Notes: generated from the sequence alone by a model not told the origin. A stretch of 36,020 nt of DNA from Alphaproteobacteria bacterium (GCA_005884685.1 VBAH01000073.1:1-36020), one strand, 5' to 3'; shown: positions 8,551-16,841, counted from the first letter of the stretch. Translations and numbers: made by a program.

Positions 8551-8706
8551 TTACACCCGCCCGGTCAGCGCCAGAATGAGCACCACAACCAGAACGACGC
8601 CGAGAATTCCCGAGGGGCCGTAACCCCAGCCGCGGCTGTATGGCCAACTCGGAATCGCGCCGACCAGAAGCAGAATCAGGACAATCAGTAAGACAGTGCT
8701 GAGCAT
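8551..8706 (-). CDS. DUF3309-type small membrane protein
   Basis: A 51-aa peptide, MLSTVLLIVLILLLVGAIPS then WPYSRGWGYGPSGILGVVLV, then VVLILALTGRV. Two hydrophobic stretches flank the motif PxWPYSRGWGYGPSG, which is the hallmark of DUF3309 peptides. Function is unknown. Members are often seen in stress-related contexts. I start it at 8706 instead of the upstream in-frame ATG at 8733 because MLSTxLLIxL is the family N-terminus. A GGAAC-N16-CGTT promoter sits about 50 nt upstream, which suggests control by the general stress sigma factor EcfG. It converges on cckA with a 19-nt gap. Confidence 0.8.
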   Translation of the reverse strand: MLSTVLLIVLILLLVGAIPSWPYSRGWGYGPSGILGVVLVVVLILALTGRV

Positions 8707-8756
8707 GGCCGCCCTCTCTCGGCTATGACGCACGAGTGCGCCGTTTCGCGACAGAG

Positions 8757-8781
8757 AACGCCGGCGCCGGAACTTGGTTCC
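8757..8781 (-). promoter_or_regulatory. EcfG-type general stress promoter for the DUF3309 gene
   Basis: On the minus strand GGAAC (8781-8777) is followed after 16 nt by CGTT (8760-8757). This fits the alphaproteobacterial EcfG promoter GGAAC-N16/17-CGTT. The CGTT box is 51 nt from the ATG at 8706, a plausible distance for a short 5' leader. The motif is seen directly, and use by EcfG is inferred. Confidence 0.65.
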
Positions 8782-8790
8782 CGGGTGGAA

Positions 8791-9465
8791 CTACAGCGCC
8801 ACGAACGGCTGATCCTTCAGGTGCTGCTTGAAGCCCTCGAACACCTCGTTCACCCGCGCCCAGGTCTTCAGCTTCTTCATGTTGCCGAGCCAGCGCGTCA
8901 CGTTCGGATAGGGCGTGAGATCGCAGCGCACCAGTTCGCCGAGCGTCACGAGCGCGACGCCGAAATAGTCCGCGATCGTAATCGTATTGCCGGTGAGATA
9001 CTGGTTGTTCGGGCCGATCCAGTGATCGTTGAGCAGCTGCAGCCATTTCTTCGATTGATCGCGGCCCCACTCGATCGTCGCCCTCTGCACGGCCTCATCC
9101 GGCCGCTTGAGGTGCGGGAACAGCTGCGGGTAGCACATGCCATAGCCCCACTCGCGATAGAAGTTGCTGTTGAACCAGTCCATGATCTCGTTGACGCGCG
9201 CGCGCTGCTTCAGATCCTTCGGATATTCCGGCAGGTCGTACTTGTCGGCGAGGTATTTCAGGATCGCGGAGCTTTCGGTGAGCCGGAAGCCGTCGTCCTC
9301 GAGCATCGGCACGAGCTTGTTCGGATTGAGCGAGGCGTAAGGCTCCTGGTAATGCGCGCCGGTCATCAGGTCGACGACCTCCTCCTCCGCCTCGATCCCT
9401 TTTTCGGCCATGAACAACCGCACCGGGCGGCTCGTCATCGACACCGGATGCATATAGAGCTTCAT
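8791..9465 (-). CDS. Glutathione S-transferase family protein
   Basis: A 224-aa cytosolic GST-fold protein. I start at 9465 (MKLYMHPVSMTSRPVRLFMA) because a GGGAGGATCCC ribosome binding site precedes it and the thioredoxin fold begins there. The longer frame to 9522 adds a non-homologous tail. N-terminal domain features are the cis-Pro in KLVPMLEDDG (Pro53) and the glutathione-contacting TESSAILKYLADKY (Ser65-Ser66). The helical C-terminal domain contains YLTGNTITIADYFGVALVTL, the GST N-capping box region. The likely role is conjugation or reduction with glutathione. The substrate is not predictable. It stands alone between the DUF3309 gene and a divergent small membrane gene. Confidence 0.9.
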   Translation of the reverse strand: MKLYMHPVSMTSRPVRLFMAEKGIEAEEEVVDLMTGAHYQEPYASLNPNKLVPMLEDDGFRLTESSAILKYLADKYDLPEYPKDLKQRARVNEIMDWFNSNFYREWGYGMCYPQLFPHLKRPDEAVQRATIEWGRDQSKKWLQLLNDHWIGPNNQYLTGNTITIADYFGVALVTLGELVRCDLTPYPNVTRWLGNMKKLKTWARVNEVFEGFKQHLKDQPFVAL

Positions 9466-9583
9466 GGGATCCTCCCTCGCCGCCACGCGTGCGGTTATCG
9501 GACAATCGCGTGCGGGCGGCAACCGGCAGGCGCGGCTGATATCGCCGATTGAAAAGCCGCCGCGTCACGCTAGAACACCTCGC

Positions 9584-9778
9584 ATGAGCAATCCCCAGCC
9601 CGATGACGATGAGGAAGGCGACCGCACCGCCACGAATATCTTTCTCGTGGTCGGCTTCGTGATCCTGGTCGGCGGCGGCATCTGGCTCGCCAATGCGATG
9701 ATCGACGCGCGCAAGGCGGACGAATGCCTCTCGTCCGGGCGGCGCAATTGCACTCCGATCGAAGTGCCGGCACGGTAG
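9584..9778 (+). CDS. Small single-pass membrane protein, unknown function
   Basis: A 64-aa protein starting MSNPQPDDDEEGDRTATNIF, with one membrane helix (about residues 19-40, FLVVGFVILVGGGIWLANAM). A short tail with two cysteines follows (DECLSSGRRNCTPIEVPAR). The start at 9584 is preferred because the upstream frame overlaps the GST 5' region and is not protein-like. The acidic cytoplasmic N-terminus and Cys-containing tail look like a conserved small protein of this order, but I do not recognise a named family. It is divergent from the GST gene. Confidence 0.65.
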   Translation: MSNPQPDDDEEGDRTATNIFLVVGFVILVGGGIWLANAMIDARKADECLSSGRRNCTPIEVPAR

Positions 9779-10072
9779 GAAATTGTCCGGAACGCTTGCG
9801 ATGACGCTGCGTTAGACGCTAACCGGAGGAGCGCGCCAAGAAAAAGAATAAGAGCGGCCCGGTCGACAGCCAGGGGGCAACCTGAAGCAACCGGGACCGC
9901 CCCCATCGATGACAGAATACGCGTCACCGACGGGCGAAAACGCTATTTTGGGTTTGTGGCGGAGGTGGTTGAAGTTTGTGGCTTCGAGACGTTTTTTTGA
10001 GGAACGGCGCCCCGCCGTGGACAATCGGGAGAGTCCGTGTGACGGCGTAATTTCGTCCCGCCCGAGCCGCAA
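9779..10072. other. Gene-free stretch with an imperfect hairpin
   Basis: No convincing reading frame. An imperfect inverted pair GCGGCCCGGT (9854-9863) and ACCGGGACCGC (9890-9900) could form a hairpin. A run of T near 9992 and two GTTTGTGGC copies (about 9953 and 9974) are present. I see no clear promoter. Confidence 0.4.
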
Positions 10073-10387
10073 TCAGAAGATTCCGAACAGCGGGCGGATC
10101 CACCAGTTGCCGCGCCCGACCGGATCGTATCCGCGCGGGAATTCGCACGCGAAGCCGACGTAGTCGCCGTAGCGCGGGTGCACGCTCGTGATGCGCGCGA
10201 GCTTGTGATAGCCGCCGCAATGGTGCTGCGCCGCCTCGCGATAACCGTAAGCGCGCAGATACGGGGACCACGGAATGATGCCGCCGGTGTCGTTGCCGTT
10301 GATGCCGTAAACGCTCCAGACTTCGGCCCGGGCCGGGGCGGCGCAGAGCGAAAGCGCGACCACGGCGGCTGTGAGCATCCAACGCAT
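10073..10387 (-). CDS. Small secreted protein, unknown function
   Basis: A 104-aa protein starting at 10387 (MRWMLTAAVVALSLCAAPAR), with a clear signal peptide ending ARA before EVWSVYG. The mature part is rich in Gly, Tyr and His and has two cysteines (HHCGGYHKLARITS and VGFACEFPRGYDP). A possible disulfide would stabilise it in the periplasm. The frame is open upstream to 10450, but that part has no signal-like or conserved character. I do not recognise the family. Neighbouring genes give no functional hint. Confidence 0.65.
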   Translation of the reverse strand: MRWMLTAAVVALSLCAAPARAEVWSVYGINGNDTGGIIPWSPYLRAYGYREAAQHHCGGYHKLARITSVHPRYGDYVGFACEFPRGYDPVGRGNWWIRPLFGIF

Positions 10388-10481
10388 CGGGCGGCTCCAT
10401 CCTGAAAAACAGTCGCCCGGACATTGCCGCCGAGGCGGCGCGAGGGTCAAGCCCGCGCCGCATGGTGTTGTGCGCGCATGC

Positions 10482-11591
10482 TCAATTCACCCGCCTGAAC
10501 TTCTGCACGCGGCGTCCGAAGCCGACCTCGGCCGTGTAGAGGTTGCCCTTCTGGTCGATTGCGATGTTGTGCACCCATTTGAACTGGCCCGGCTGGCGGC
10601 CGTGACGGCCGAACTGGTTGATCAGCGCCCCGGTGTCGCGGGCCAGCGTGCTGACCTGCCCGTTCGCGCCGTCGGCGGTGAAGATGAAGCTCTGGTCCTT
10701 GTCCTCGGACAACACGAGGTCGCACACCGAGCCGTTCGAGAGCGTGGAGGGCTCGACCTTGAACTCCTTCACGAACGTGCCGTCCTTGCGGAACACCTGG
10801 ATGCGGTCATTGGCGCGGTCGCACACATAGACGAGCCCGTCGTTCGACACGCGCACGCAATGCACCGGATTGGAGAAGTGCTTGGAGGGCTCCGCGGCCG
10901 GCGAGTAGGGTGGCTTTGTCGTCGTTCGGCGGATTGCCGTAGGCGCCCAGTGGCGCTTGTAGGCGCCGCTCTTCGCGTCGAACACGATGACGCGCCGGTT
11001 GCCGTAGCCGTCCGCGATATAGATTTCGTTCGCCGCATCGTCGGTGAACATGTGCGCCGGGCGATTGAGCCGCGCCGTGTCGCCGGAGCGCGGGCCCTTG
11101 GTGCCGTCGTCCTTGCCGACCTGGTTGATGAACTTGCCGCCCGGCGTGAAGTGCAGGATCTGGTCGCCGTCATTGTTGCCGCCGACCCAGATGCTGCCGT
11201 CGGCCGCAACATGGATGCCGTGCTCGTTCTTCACCCAGTTCTGCTCGGCGGTCGGTCCGCCCCAGTGTCGCAGCAGATTGCCGTCGGCATCGAATTCCAT
11301 GACGGGGGGCGCGGCCTTGCAGCACTTGTATTCCGGCGGATTCTTGGTGAGGCCTTTCTCGTCGTCGAGCAGCGTCGCCGGGCGATGCAGGATCCAGATG
11401 TTGCCGTTCGGCGCGGTCGCGATTCCGGCGACCTGGCCGAGAATCCACCTCTCGGGAAGCGGTGTTGGCCAGAACGGCTCGGGCTGGAACGTGGGTGGGG
11501 CATCCGCCTTGGCGCCTTGCTGGGCAAGTGCGGGAGCGGCCTATCCGCCGAAACCCGCCAACACGAACATGATTGCGAGAACGCGCCGCAT
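10482..11591 (-). pseudogene. NHL-type beta-propeller protein with in-frame TAG in the signal peptide
   Basis: The frame starts at 11591 behind a strong ribosome binding site (AAGGGAGG) and reads MRRVLAIMFVLAGFGG, TAG (11543-11541), then AAPALAQQGAKADAPPTFQP. Without the stop this is a normal signal peptide followed by a periplasmic propeller of about 350 aa. Repeats include IATAPNGNIWILHRPATLLD, GIHVAADGSIWVGGNNDGDQ, FTDDAANEIYIADGYGNRRV and VSNDGLVYVCDRANDRIQVF, the NHL/6-bladed pattern seen also in amidating-lyase-like proteins. The rest (to the TAA-proximal end at 10482) is intact. The gene is either a very recent pseudogene, a sequencing error, or read by amber suppression. A restart at Met 11300 would lose the signal peptide. 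Confidence 0.8.
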
Positions 11592-11797
11592 CGTTGCCTC
11601 CCTTATGTTCTTTGCGAGGCGGCTTTCATGCCGCCCTGAGAGCGATCCGAGCGCGATTGACGAAAGTCGGGGGGGCCGTTCGCAAGCCTTTGGGATAGCA
11701 AGGCCCGCCGTGCGGTCAGGTCGCAGGGGACGGCCCTTCACAAATCGGGTCCCGGTCCCGATATTGCGGGCGCCCCACCGGGCTCTGGGAGACGTCC

Positions 11798-12742
11798 ATG
11801 AAATACCTTCGTCCTCTGTTCGCGCTGCTCGCCGTCTTCGCGGTGTTCGCGCTGCTTGCCGGCGATGCCGACGCGCGTCCGCGCTCGAGCATGGGCTCGC
11901 GCGGCACACGCACGTTCTCGGCTCCGCCGCCGACCGCAACCGCGCCGAATGCGGCCGCGCCGATCAACCGTACGATGACGCAGCCGGGCACGACCTCAAC
12001 AGCCGCGCGGCCGCCGGTGTCGCAGCCGGGCGGCCTGTTCGGCGGCTTCGGGCGCGGGCTCGCCGGCGGATTGCTTGGCGGCCTGCTCGGCGCCGGCCTG
12101 ATCGGCATGCTGATGGGCAACGGCTTCCTTGGCGGGCTTGCCGGCTTTGCCTCGATCCTGGGCCTGCTGTTGCAGATCGGCCTGATCGTCGTGGTCGGCA
12201 TGCTGATCTTCCGCTGGTGGCAGCGGCGCTCGCAGCCGCAGCCGGCCTATGCGGGGATGCCGCGTGACGCAGACGTGCAGCAGCGTACCGCGCTCGGCGG
12301 CTTCGGTGGCGGCGGCGCAGCAGCGCCGGCAACCGAGCCGCTCGAGATCAAGCCAGAGGACTTCGACACGTTCGAGCGGCTGCTCGGCGAAATCCAGACC
12401 GGATACGGGCGCGAGGATCTCTCGGCGCTGCGTTCGCGCCTCACGCCGGAAATGCTCTCCTACTATGCCGAGGAATTGTCCGAGAACGCGAGCCGCGGCG
12501 TCGTCAACGAGATCAGCGACGTGAAGTTGTTGCAGGGCGACCTTGCCGAAGCATGGCGCGAGGGCGACAAGGAATACGCCAGCGTCGCGATGCGCTACGC
12601 GCTGAAGGACCGCTACGTCGATCGCGCCACCGGCAAGGCTGCCGATGGCACCGATGCGCTGCAGGAGGCGACCGAGGTGTGGACCTTCACACGTGTGCGC
12701 GGCGGCAACTGGCTGCTCTCGGCGATCCAGCAGGCGCAGTAA
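11798..12742 (+). CDS. Tim44-like domain membrane protein
   Basis: A 314-aa protein with a signal peptide or anchor (MKYLRPLFALLAVFAVFALL, then AGDADARPR) and a Ser/Thr/Pro/Ala-rich spacer. A glycine-zipper segment with two membrane stretches follows (about residues 75-145, GLAGGLLGGLLGAGLIGMLM and ILGLLLQIGLIVVVGMLIFR). The C-terminal domain from about 180 (KPEDFDTFERLLGEIQTGYG, then LRSRLTPEMLSYYAEELSEN) is Tim44-like, ending VWTFTRVRGGNWLLSAIQQA. Bacterial relatives are envelope proteins of unclear role, and mitochondrial Tim44 tethers Hsp70 to the import pore. A ribosome binding site GGGAG precedes the ATG, and a strong terminator follows. It appears monocistronic. Confidence 0.85.
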   Translation: MKYLRPLFALLAVFAVFALLAGDADARPRSSMGSRGTRTFSAPPPTATAPNAAAPINRTMTQPGTTSTAARPPVSQPGGLFGGFGRGLAGGLLGGLLGAGLIGMLMGNGFLGGLAGFASILGLLLQIGLIVVVGMLIFRWWQRRSQPQPAYAGMPRDADVQQRTALGGFGGGGAAAPATEPLEIKPEDFDTFERLLGEIQTGYGREDLSALRSRLTPEMLSYYAEELSENASRGVVNEISDVKLLQGDLAEAWREGDKEYASVAMRYALKDRYVDRATGKAADGTDALQEATEVWTFTRVRGGNWLLSAIQQAQ

Positions 12743-12768
12743 ATCCGAGCCACACGCGAGACGAGCGA

Positions 12769-12794
12769 GGCCCGGCAGCGATGCCGGGCCTTTT
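12769..12794 (+). terminator. Rho-independent terminator after the Tim44-like gene
   Basis: Stem GGCCCGGCA (12769-12777), loop GCGA, stem TGCCGGGCC (12782-12790), then TTTT. A perfect 9-bp GC-rich stem with a short T run lies 27 nt after the stop at 12742. It serves the plus strand only, since the minus side has no T tract. Confidence 0.85.
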
Positions 12795-12816
12795 GCTTGA
12801 CGCGTTGGGAACAGCG

Positions 12817-13074
12817 CTAGTTGCGGATCCGATACGAGCCGTAGGGCGTATGCACGCGGATGATATCGCCCTGGTAGGGCGCAAGCTCGCAGATGCCGCC
12901 GTTGCCGGCGAGCGCGACGAGGCACTGGTTGAACGAGTAGAAGCCGCAGTTCTCCGCGCCGCCCTTGTACTTCGCACAGTAGCGCGTGAAGGGAACGGCC
13001 TCGGCTGAGGTCGTGAGCGGGCCGGTCGCGACGATTGCAAGGCCGAAGGCTCCGGCGAGGGCGAGGATGCGCAT
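12817..13074 (-). CDS. DUF3551-type small secreted protein
   Basis: An 85-aa protein with a signal peptide (MRILALAGAFGLAIVATGPL, then TTSAEA). The mature part has four cysteines (33, 43, 51, 62) in RYCAKYKGGAENCGFYSFNQ, then CLVALAGNGGICELAPY. The CxxY...ENCGFYSFNQC pattern is typical of DUF3551, a family of small exported proteins frequent in Bradyrhizobium relatives with no assigned function. Two disulfides are likely in the periplasm. It is convergent with the Tim44-like gene, separated by that gene's terminator. Confidence 0.82.
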   Translation of the reverse strand: MRILALAGAFGLAIVATGPLTTSAEAVPFTRYCAKYKGGAENCGFYSFNQCLVALAGNGGICELAPYQGDIIRVHTPYGSYRIRN

Positions 13075-13243
13075 GATTGATCTCCTTGCCGGAGGGCCGG
13101 CGAGTTTCCAATACGGGCTAAGGCCATGCTGCGGGCGCAGCGGCTGTCGTGGTTTGGTCGCGCCGGCGCCGCGCGAGGTTCAAGGGCTTGCCGCGGCGCG
13201 GTGCGGTTGCGATCATCGCGCGGCAGATCAGTGGAGGAGAGCG

Positions 13244-13651
13244 ATGGAGATCAAACCGAGCGGCTCGGTGCCGACGCGGCGGCAGCCCAAGGACTCGTTC
13301 ACCGGCGTGGTGTGGCAGGATCCGATCATCGAGGCGCCCGCGCCCGCGCGCATCCGCGCCGGACGCGTAAGCTTCGAGCCGGGCGCGCGCACCGCGTGGC
13401 ACACTCATCCGCTTGGGCAGACGCTGCATGTCATTTCCGGCGTCGGACGCGTGCAGGCCAAGGGCGGGCCGATCCGCGAAATCAAGGCCGGCGACACCGT
13501 GTGGATCCCGCCGGGCGAGAAGCACTGGCACGGCGCGGGACCGACCACCGGAATGATTCACATCGCCATGCAGGAGTCGCTCGACGGCAAGCATGTTGAG
13601 TGGATGGAGTACGTGACCGACGAGGAATACGGAAAGCCGGTCGGCGGATAA
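13244..13651 (+). CDS. Cupin-domain protein
   Basis: A 135-aa protein starting at 13244 behind GGAGGAGAG. The single cupin barrel shows motif 1, GARTAWHTHPLGQTLHVISG (His53, His55, and Gln59 where Glu is usual), and motif 2, GDTVWIPPGEKHWHGAGPT, with a further His. This arrangement binds a divalent metal in small quercetin-dioxygenase-like or carboxymuconolactone-decarboxylase-associated cupins. The substrate is unknown. Its stop shares a base with the next gene's start (TAATG), so the two are probably co-translated. The Gln at the Glu position is worth noting when assigning catalysis. Confidence 0.88.
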   Translation: MEIKPSGSVPTRRQPKDSFTGVVWQDPIIEAPAPARIRAGRVSFEPGARTAWHTHPLGQTLHVISGVGRVQAKGGPIREIKAGDTVWIPPGEKHWHGAGPTTGMIHIAMQESLDGKHVEWMEYVTDEEYGKPVGG

Positions 13652-14352
13652 TGATGCGCCCGGCGATCCTCGCCGCGATCGGCGCCGCGGCGTCCGTCAC
13701 CGCGGCGCATGGCGCCGAACCGGTGCGGCACATCGGCATCCACGTACAGCCCTACTACGAGGCGGCGCGCGAGGCCGGCGGCAGGCCGCGCGTCGCGGTC
13801 GGGCGCAGCTACGATGCGTTGCTCAGTTCGGCCGAGCGCGACGATATCCTTGCGGCACGCGATCTGATCCAGCGCGACCCCAAACTGGTCACGCCGATGA
13901 CCATGATGGTGCTGGCGATCCGGCTCTACGATGCCGGGCTGCGCGACGACTCGGTGTTCTGGTTCTACGCGGCCAAGGACCGCTATCTGACGCTCGACGG
14001 CGTTGGCGACCTGGCGGCGGCGGGGCTCGGGCAGGTCATCGATGCGATGCAGCAGTTCTCCTCGCTCGCAGGTCCCTTCATCAACGGCTACGCGTTCTGC
14101 GACGTCGAAAACCAGAAGACGATCCGTGTGAAGGCGCTCGATTGGGTCGAGAACAATCCCTACGGCGCAATCTTCATGGAGCGCATTCCTGCCAAGGACG
14201 GTGATCGCCGGGCGGCGTTACAGCGTGCGGTCGCAAACGTCAGGGAGATGGCGGGAAAGGAGCGCGCTTATCTCAGCGATCCGAACAACGTCGCGCAAAT
14301 GCGCGACAGCCGCGCCAGGAACGGCACGGACGAGAAGTTCTGCTGGAAGTGA
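13651..14352 (+). CDS. Secreted hypothetical protein coupled to the cupin gene
   Basis: A 233-aa protein from the ATG at 13651 (or the adjacent ATG at 13654). It has a signal peptide (MMRPAILAAIGAAASVTAAH, then GAEPVRH). The mature part is helical, with ARDLIQRDPKLVTPMTMMVL, then AIRLYDAGLRDDSVFWFYAA, a pattern like a TPR-type helical hairpin. Two cysteines occur (YAFCDVENQKT and the terminal EKFCWK). The 1-nt overlap with the cupin gene indicates one operon. I do not recognise a family, and a periplasmic partner role for the cupin is speculation. Confidence 0.75.
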   Translation: MMRPAILAAIGAAASVTAAHGAEPVRHIGIHVQPYYEAAREAGGRPRVAVGRSYDALLSSAERDDILAARDLIQRDPKLVTPMTMMVLAIRLYDAGLRDDSVFWFYAAKDRYLTLDGVGDLAAAGLGQVIDAMQQFSSLAGPFINGYAFCDVENQKTIRVKALDWVENNPYGAIFMERIPAKDGDRRAALQRAVANVREMAGKERAYLSDPNNVAQMRDSRARNGTDEKFCWK

Positions 14353-14380
14353 GTTGCTGCGGCATCCGCGGAGGTGACCC

Positions 14381-15088
14381 ATGCGTTACGAACTTTACTA
14401 TTGGTCCGAAATTCAGGGGCGCGGCGAGTTCATCCGGCTCGCATTGGAAGAGGCGGGTGCCGATTACATCGACGTGGCGCGCAAGCGCGGCGACGGCGTG
14501 ATCGACCAATTGATAGAGCGCAAGGGCGAAAAGCACCCGCCGTTCGCTGCGCCGATCCTGAAAGCCGGCAAGCGGGTCATTGCGCAGACCGCGAACATCC
14601 TGCTTTGGCTCGGGCCGCGGCTTGGGCTTGCACCCAAGAACGAGGCTGAGCGGCTGTGGGTGCATCAATTGCAGCTGACGATCACGGATCTCGTGGTGGA
14701 AATCCACGACACGCATCATCCGGTGACGAGCTGGCTCTATTTCGAGGAACAGATCCCGTCGGCGAAGCGCCGCACGAAGGATTTCTGGCGCTACCGCGTG
14801 CCGAAATTCCTCGGCTACTTCGAGAAAGTGCTGACACGCAGCGGCGGTCCGTGGCTCACCGGACGCAGGCTCACATACGCCGATCTCAGCCTGTTCCAGA
14901 TCGTCGAGGGCCTGCGCTACGGATTTCCCAAACGCATGAAGCGGTTCGAGAAGAAAATTCCCAAGGTGATCGCACTGCGCGATCGCGTGGCAAAGCGCCC
15001 GCGGATCGCAGCGTATCTCGCCTCCGAGCGGCGCATCCCGTTCAGCCAGTGGGGCATCTGGCGCTATTACAAGCCTTTGGATGGTTAG
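14381..15088 (+). CDS. Glutathione S-transferase-like protein
   Basis: A 235-aa GST-fold protein: MRYELYYWSEIQGRGEFIRL, with Tyr6/Tyr7 in the position of the catalytic tyrosine of sigma- or alpha-type GSTs. Then comes APILKAGKRVIAQTANILLW, which contains the cis-Pro and the Gln-Thr glutathione contact. The helical domain contains GPWLTGRRLTYADLSLFQIV, the GST C-terminal motif. The likely activity is glutathione conjugation, with unknown substrate. The ATG has GGAGG upstream. It converges on the EamA gene with a 4-nt overlap of the two 3' ends. Confidence 0.85.
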   Translation: MRYELYYWSEIQGRGEFIRLALEEAGADYIDVARKRGDGVIDQLIERKGEKHPPFAAPILKAGKRVIAQTANILLWLGPRLGLAPKNEAERLWVHQLQLTITDLVVEIHDTHHPVTSWLYFEEQIPSAKRRTKDFWRYRVPKFLGYFEKVLTRSGGPWLTGRRLTYADLSLFQIVEGLRYGFPKRMKRFEKKIPKVIALRDRVAKRPRIAAYLASERRIPFSQWGIWRYYKPLDG

Positions 15089-16011
15089 GCGGCATCCGCG
15101 ACCGGTACCTTGCGCGTCTCGTGCCAGAACAAGAACATCCCGGAGGCAATCACGATTGCGGATCCGATCAGCAGCGCGGCGGTTGGGAGATCGCCCCAGA
15201 TCGCAAAGCCGAGCAGCATCGCCCAGACCAGCTGGAGGTACTGGAACGGCACCACCGCGGAGGTCGGCGCCAGGTGGATCGCGCGCGTCCAGAGATATTG
15301 CGCGGCGCCATTGCCGACGCCTGAGCCGATCATGAGCAGCGTATCGAATCCGGTCGGCGTGATGAAGCCGAACGGCAGCGCGAGCGCGTAAGCCGCGGTG
15401 AGAAACGTCAGCTGATACATGATCAGCGTTTCCGTGGACTCCGTCGCCGACATGCCGCGCACGCCCGCCACCACGGTGCCGAACAGGATGGCATTGCCGA
15501 GCGCAAACAGCGCACCAATCTGGAAGCTATCCGCGCCCGGGTGGGCGATCACCAGCACCCCGAGAAATCCGATCAGCAGCACGCCCCAGCGTGCCGCACC
15601 GACGCGCTCGTGCAGGAAGTAAGCCGAGGCGAGCGTGGAGAATATCGGCGAAGAGAACATGATCGCGGTCGCACCGGCGAGCGGCATCAGGCTGAAGGCG
15701 ATGAGCAGCATCGTCTGCGAGCCGACCTGCGAGGTCGCGCGCATCGCATGCGCACGCAGGCGCTGTGTGCGGAACACGGCCCAGCCCGCGGCCGGCAGGA
15801 TGAAGGCCGCCATCGTAAGCAGTGCCACCAGCGAGCGGGAGAACAGCACTTCGCCGATCGGGTAGGTTGCGATCAGCCATTTCGAGGCCGCGTTGGCGCA
15901 ATTGAACACCGCGCCGGATGCGATCATGTAGAAGATCGCGAGCGGAATATGCTCACGCCGCGCGCCCGGCGCGGGCGCGGCATGCGCCTGCGTTTCGGCG
16001 CCAGCGCTCAA
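15085..16011 (-). CDS. EamA/DMT-family inner-membrane transporter
   Basis: A 308-aa protein with about ten hydrophobic helices in two EamA repeats. The first half has ASGAVFNCANAASKWLIATY and PIGEVLFSRSLVALLTMAAF, with LPLAGATAIMFSSPIFSTLA at its end. The second half has GVRGMSATESTETLIMYQLT and the closing SAVVPFQYLQLVWAMLLGFA, then IWGDLPTAALLIGSAIVIAS. These are the hallmarks of drug/metabolite exporters of the RhaT/EamA group. The cargo cannot be told. It is convergent with the GST gene, overlapping by 4 nt. Confidence 0.92.
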   Translation of the reverse strand: MSAGAETQAHAAPAPGARREHIPLAIFYMIASGAVFNCANAASKWLIATYPIGEVLFSRSLVALLTMAAFILPAAGWAVFRTQRLRAHAMRATSQVGSQTMLLIAFSLMPLAGATAIMFSSPIFSTLASAYFLHERVGAARWGVLLIGFLGVLVIAHPGADSFQIGALFALGNAILFGTVVAGVRGMSATESTETLIMYQLTFLTAAYALALPFGFITPTGFDTLLMIGSGVGNGAAQYLWTRAIHLAPTSAVVPFQYLQLVWAMLLGFAIWGDLPTAALLIGSAIVIASGMFLFWHETRKVPVADAA

Positions 16012-16133
16012 GGCTTTCCTCCCGGAGTTATCTCGCGCGATTTGTTAGCATGCGTGCCACGGCGGCACGCCGGGCATTTACGAATGCCGGGCGCGCGATC
16101 CTGCATGGATCATGGACCGATCGTGCCGCGCGC

Positions 16134-16670
16134 TTAGGGGCAGGGCTTGCGCGTGCCGTCGTTCGACAGGAACGTCATGGTGCGCGGATCGTAGGAGCGA
16201 TATTTTCGCGCACAGGCCGCGACCGCATCGTCGCCTGCGGCGCGCGGCCCGCGAGCGCCAGGACCCGCCGGGTTGATGTACTTGACCTCGTCGTCGTCAT
16301 CGGCGACCGCGGCGGGCGCAACCGGCGGCGGTCCATACACCGGCGGCGGCGCGACCACGACCGGGCCGCCGCAGTACTGCGGCGCGACCACCATCCAGGC
16401 GCCGTCGGGGCGCTGGATGTAGCAGCCGTTGTTGTACCAGTAGTAGCCGTTGGCGCGGCGCTGTCCCTGCGCGGCAATCGCGGCGCCGGTGGTGCCGCCG
16501 ATGATCGCGCCGGCGACCGCGCCGCCGCGTCCGCCGATCGCGCCGCCGAGCAGCCCGCCCGCGATGCCGCCGAAGATCCCGCCCGCGACCGGGTCCTGCG
16601 CGGCGGCCGGCTGCAGCGGCAGTGCGCCTGCCAGGACGACGAGAGCCGCGGCTCCGAAACTGCGCAACAT
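16134..16670 (-). CDS. BA14K-like, glycine-zipper exported protein
   Basis: A 178-aa protein with a signal peptide (MLRSFGAAALVVLAGALPLQ, then PAAAQDP). A glycine zipper follows (GGIFGGIAGGLLGGAIGGRG, about residues 30-65), of the kind that inserts in membranes. Then YYWYNNGCYIQRPDGAWMVV, a Pro-rich linker, an acidic DDDDE, and the C-terminal CARKYRSYDPRTMTFLSNDG, then TRKPC. The last motif matches BA14K proteins, immunoreactive envelope proteins first seen in Brucella. The likely location is periplasm or outer-membrane face. A GGGGAAC ribosome binding site precedes the ATG. Confidence 0.8.
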   Translation of the reverse strand: MLRSFGAAALVVLAGALPLQPAAAQDPVAGGIFGGIAGGLLGGAIGGRGGAVAGAIIGGTTGAAIAAQGQRRANGYYWYNNGCYIQRPDGAWMVVAPQYCGGPVVVAPPPVYGPPPVAPAAVADDDDEVKYINPAGPGARGPRAAGDDAVAACARKYRSYDPRTMTFLSNDGTRKPCP

Positions 16671-16841
16671 CGTTTGTTCCCCTTCTCAATCTCGATCCGT
16701 GCCAATCACGGGAATCGACCGGCAACTGGCACCGCGTTGCGTCAACCTTGTGGCAGCGATGTCCGCTTTGTCCAGAGCGTAAGCAGGGTACCAGCGCTGT
16801 TCCCGTGGCGCTAACATGCGTCGCAACGGAGACTCGGGCGC

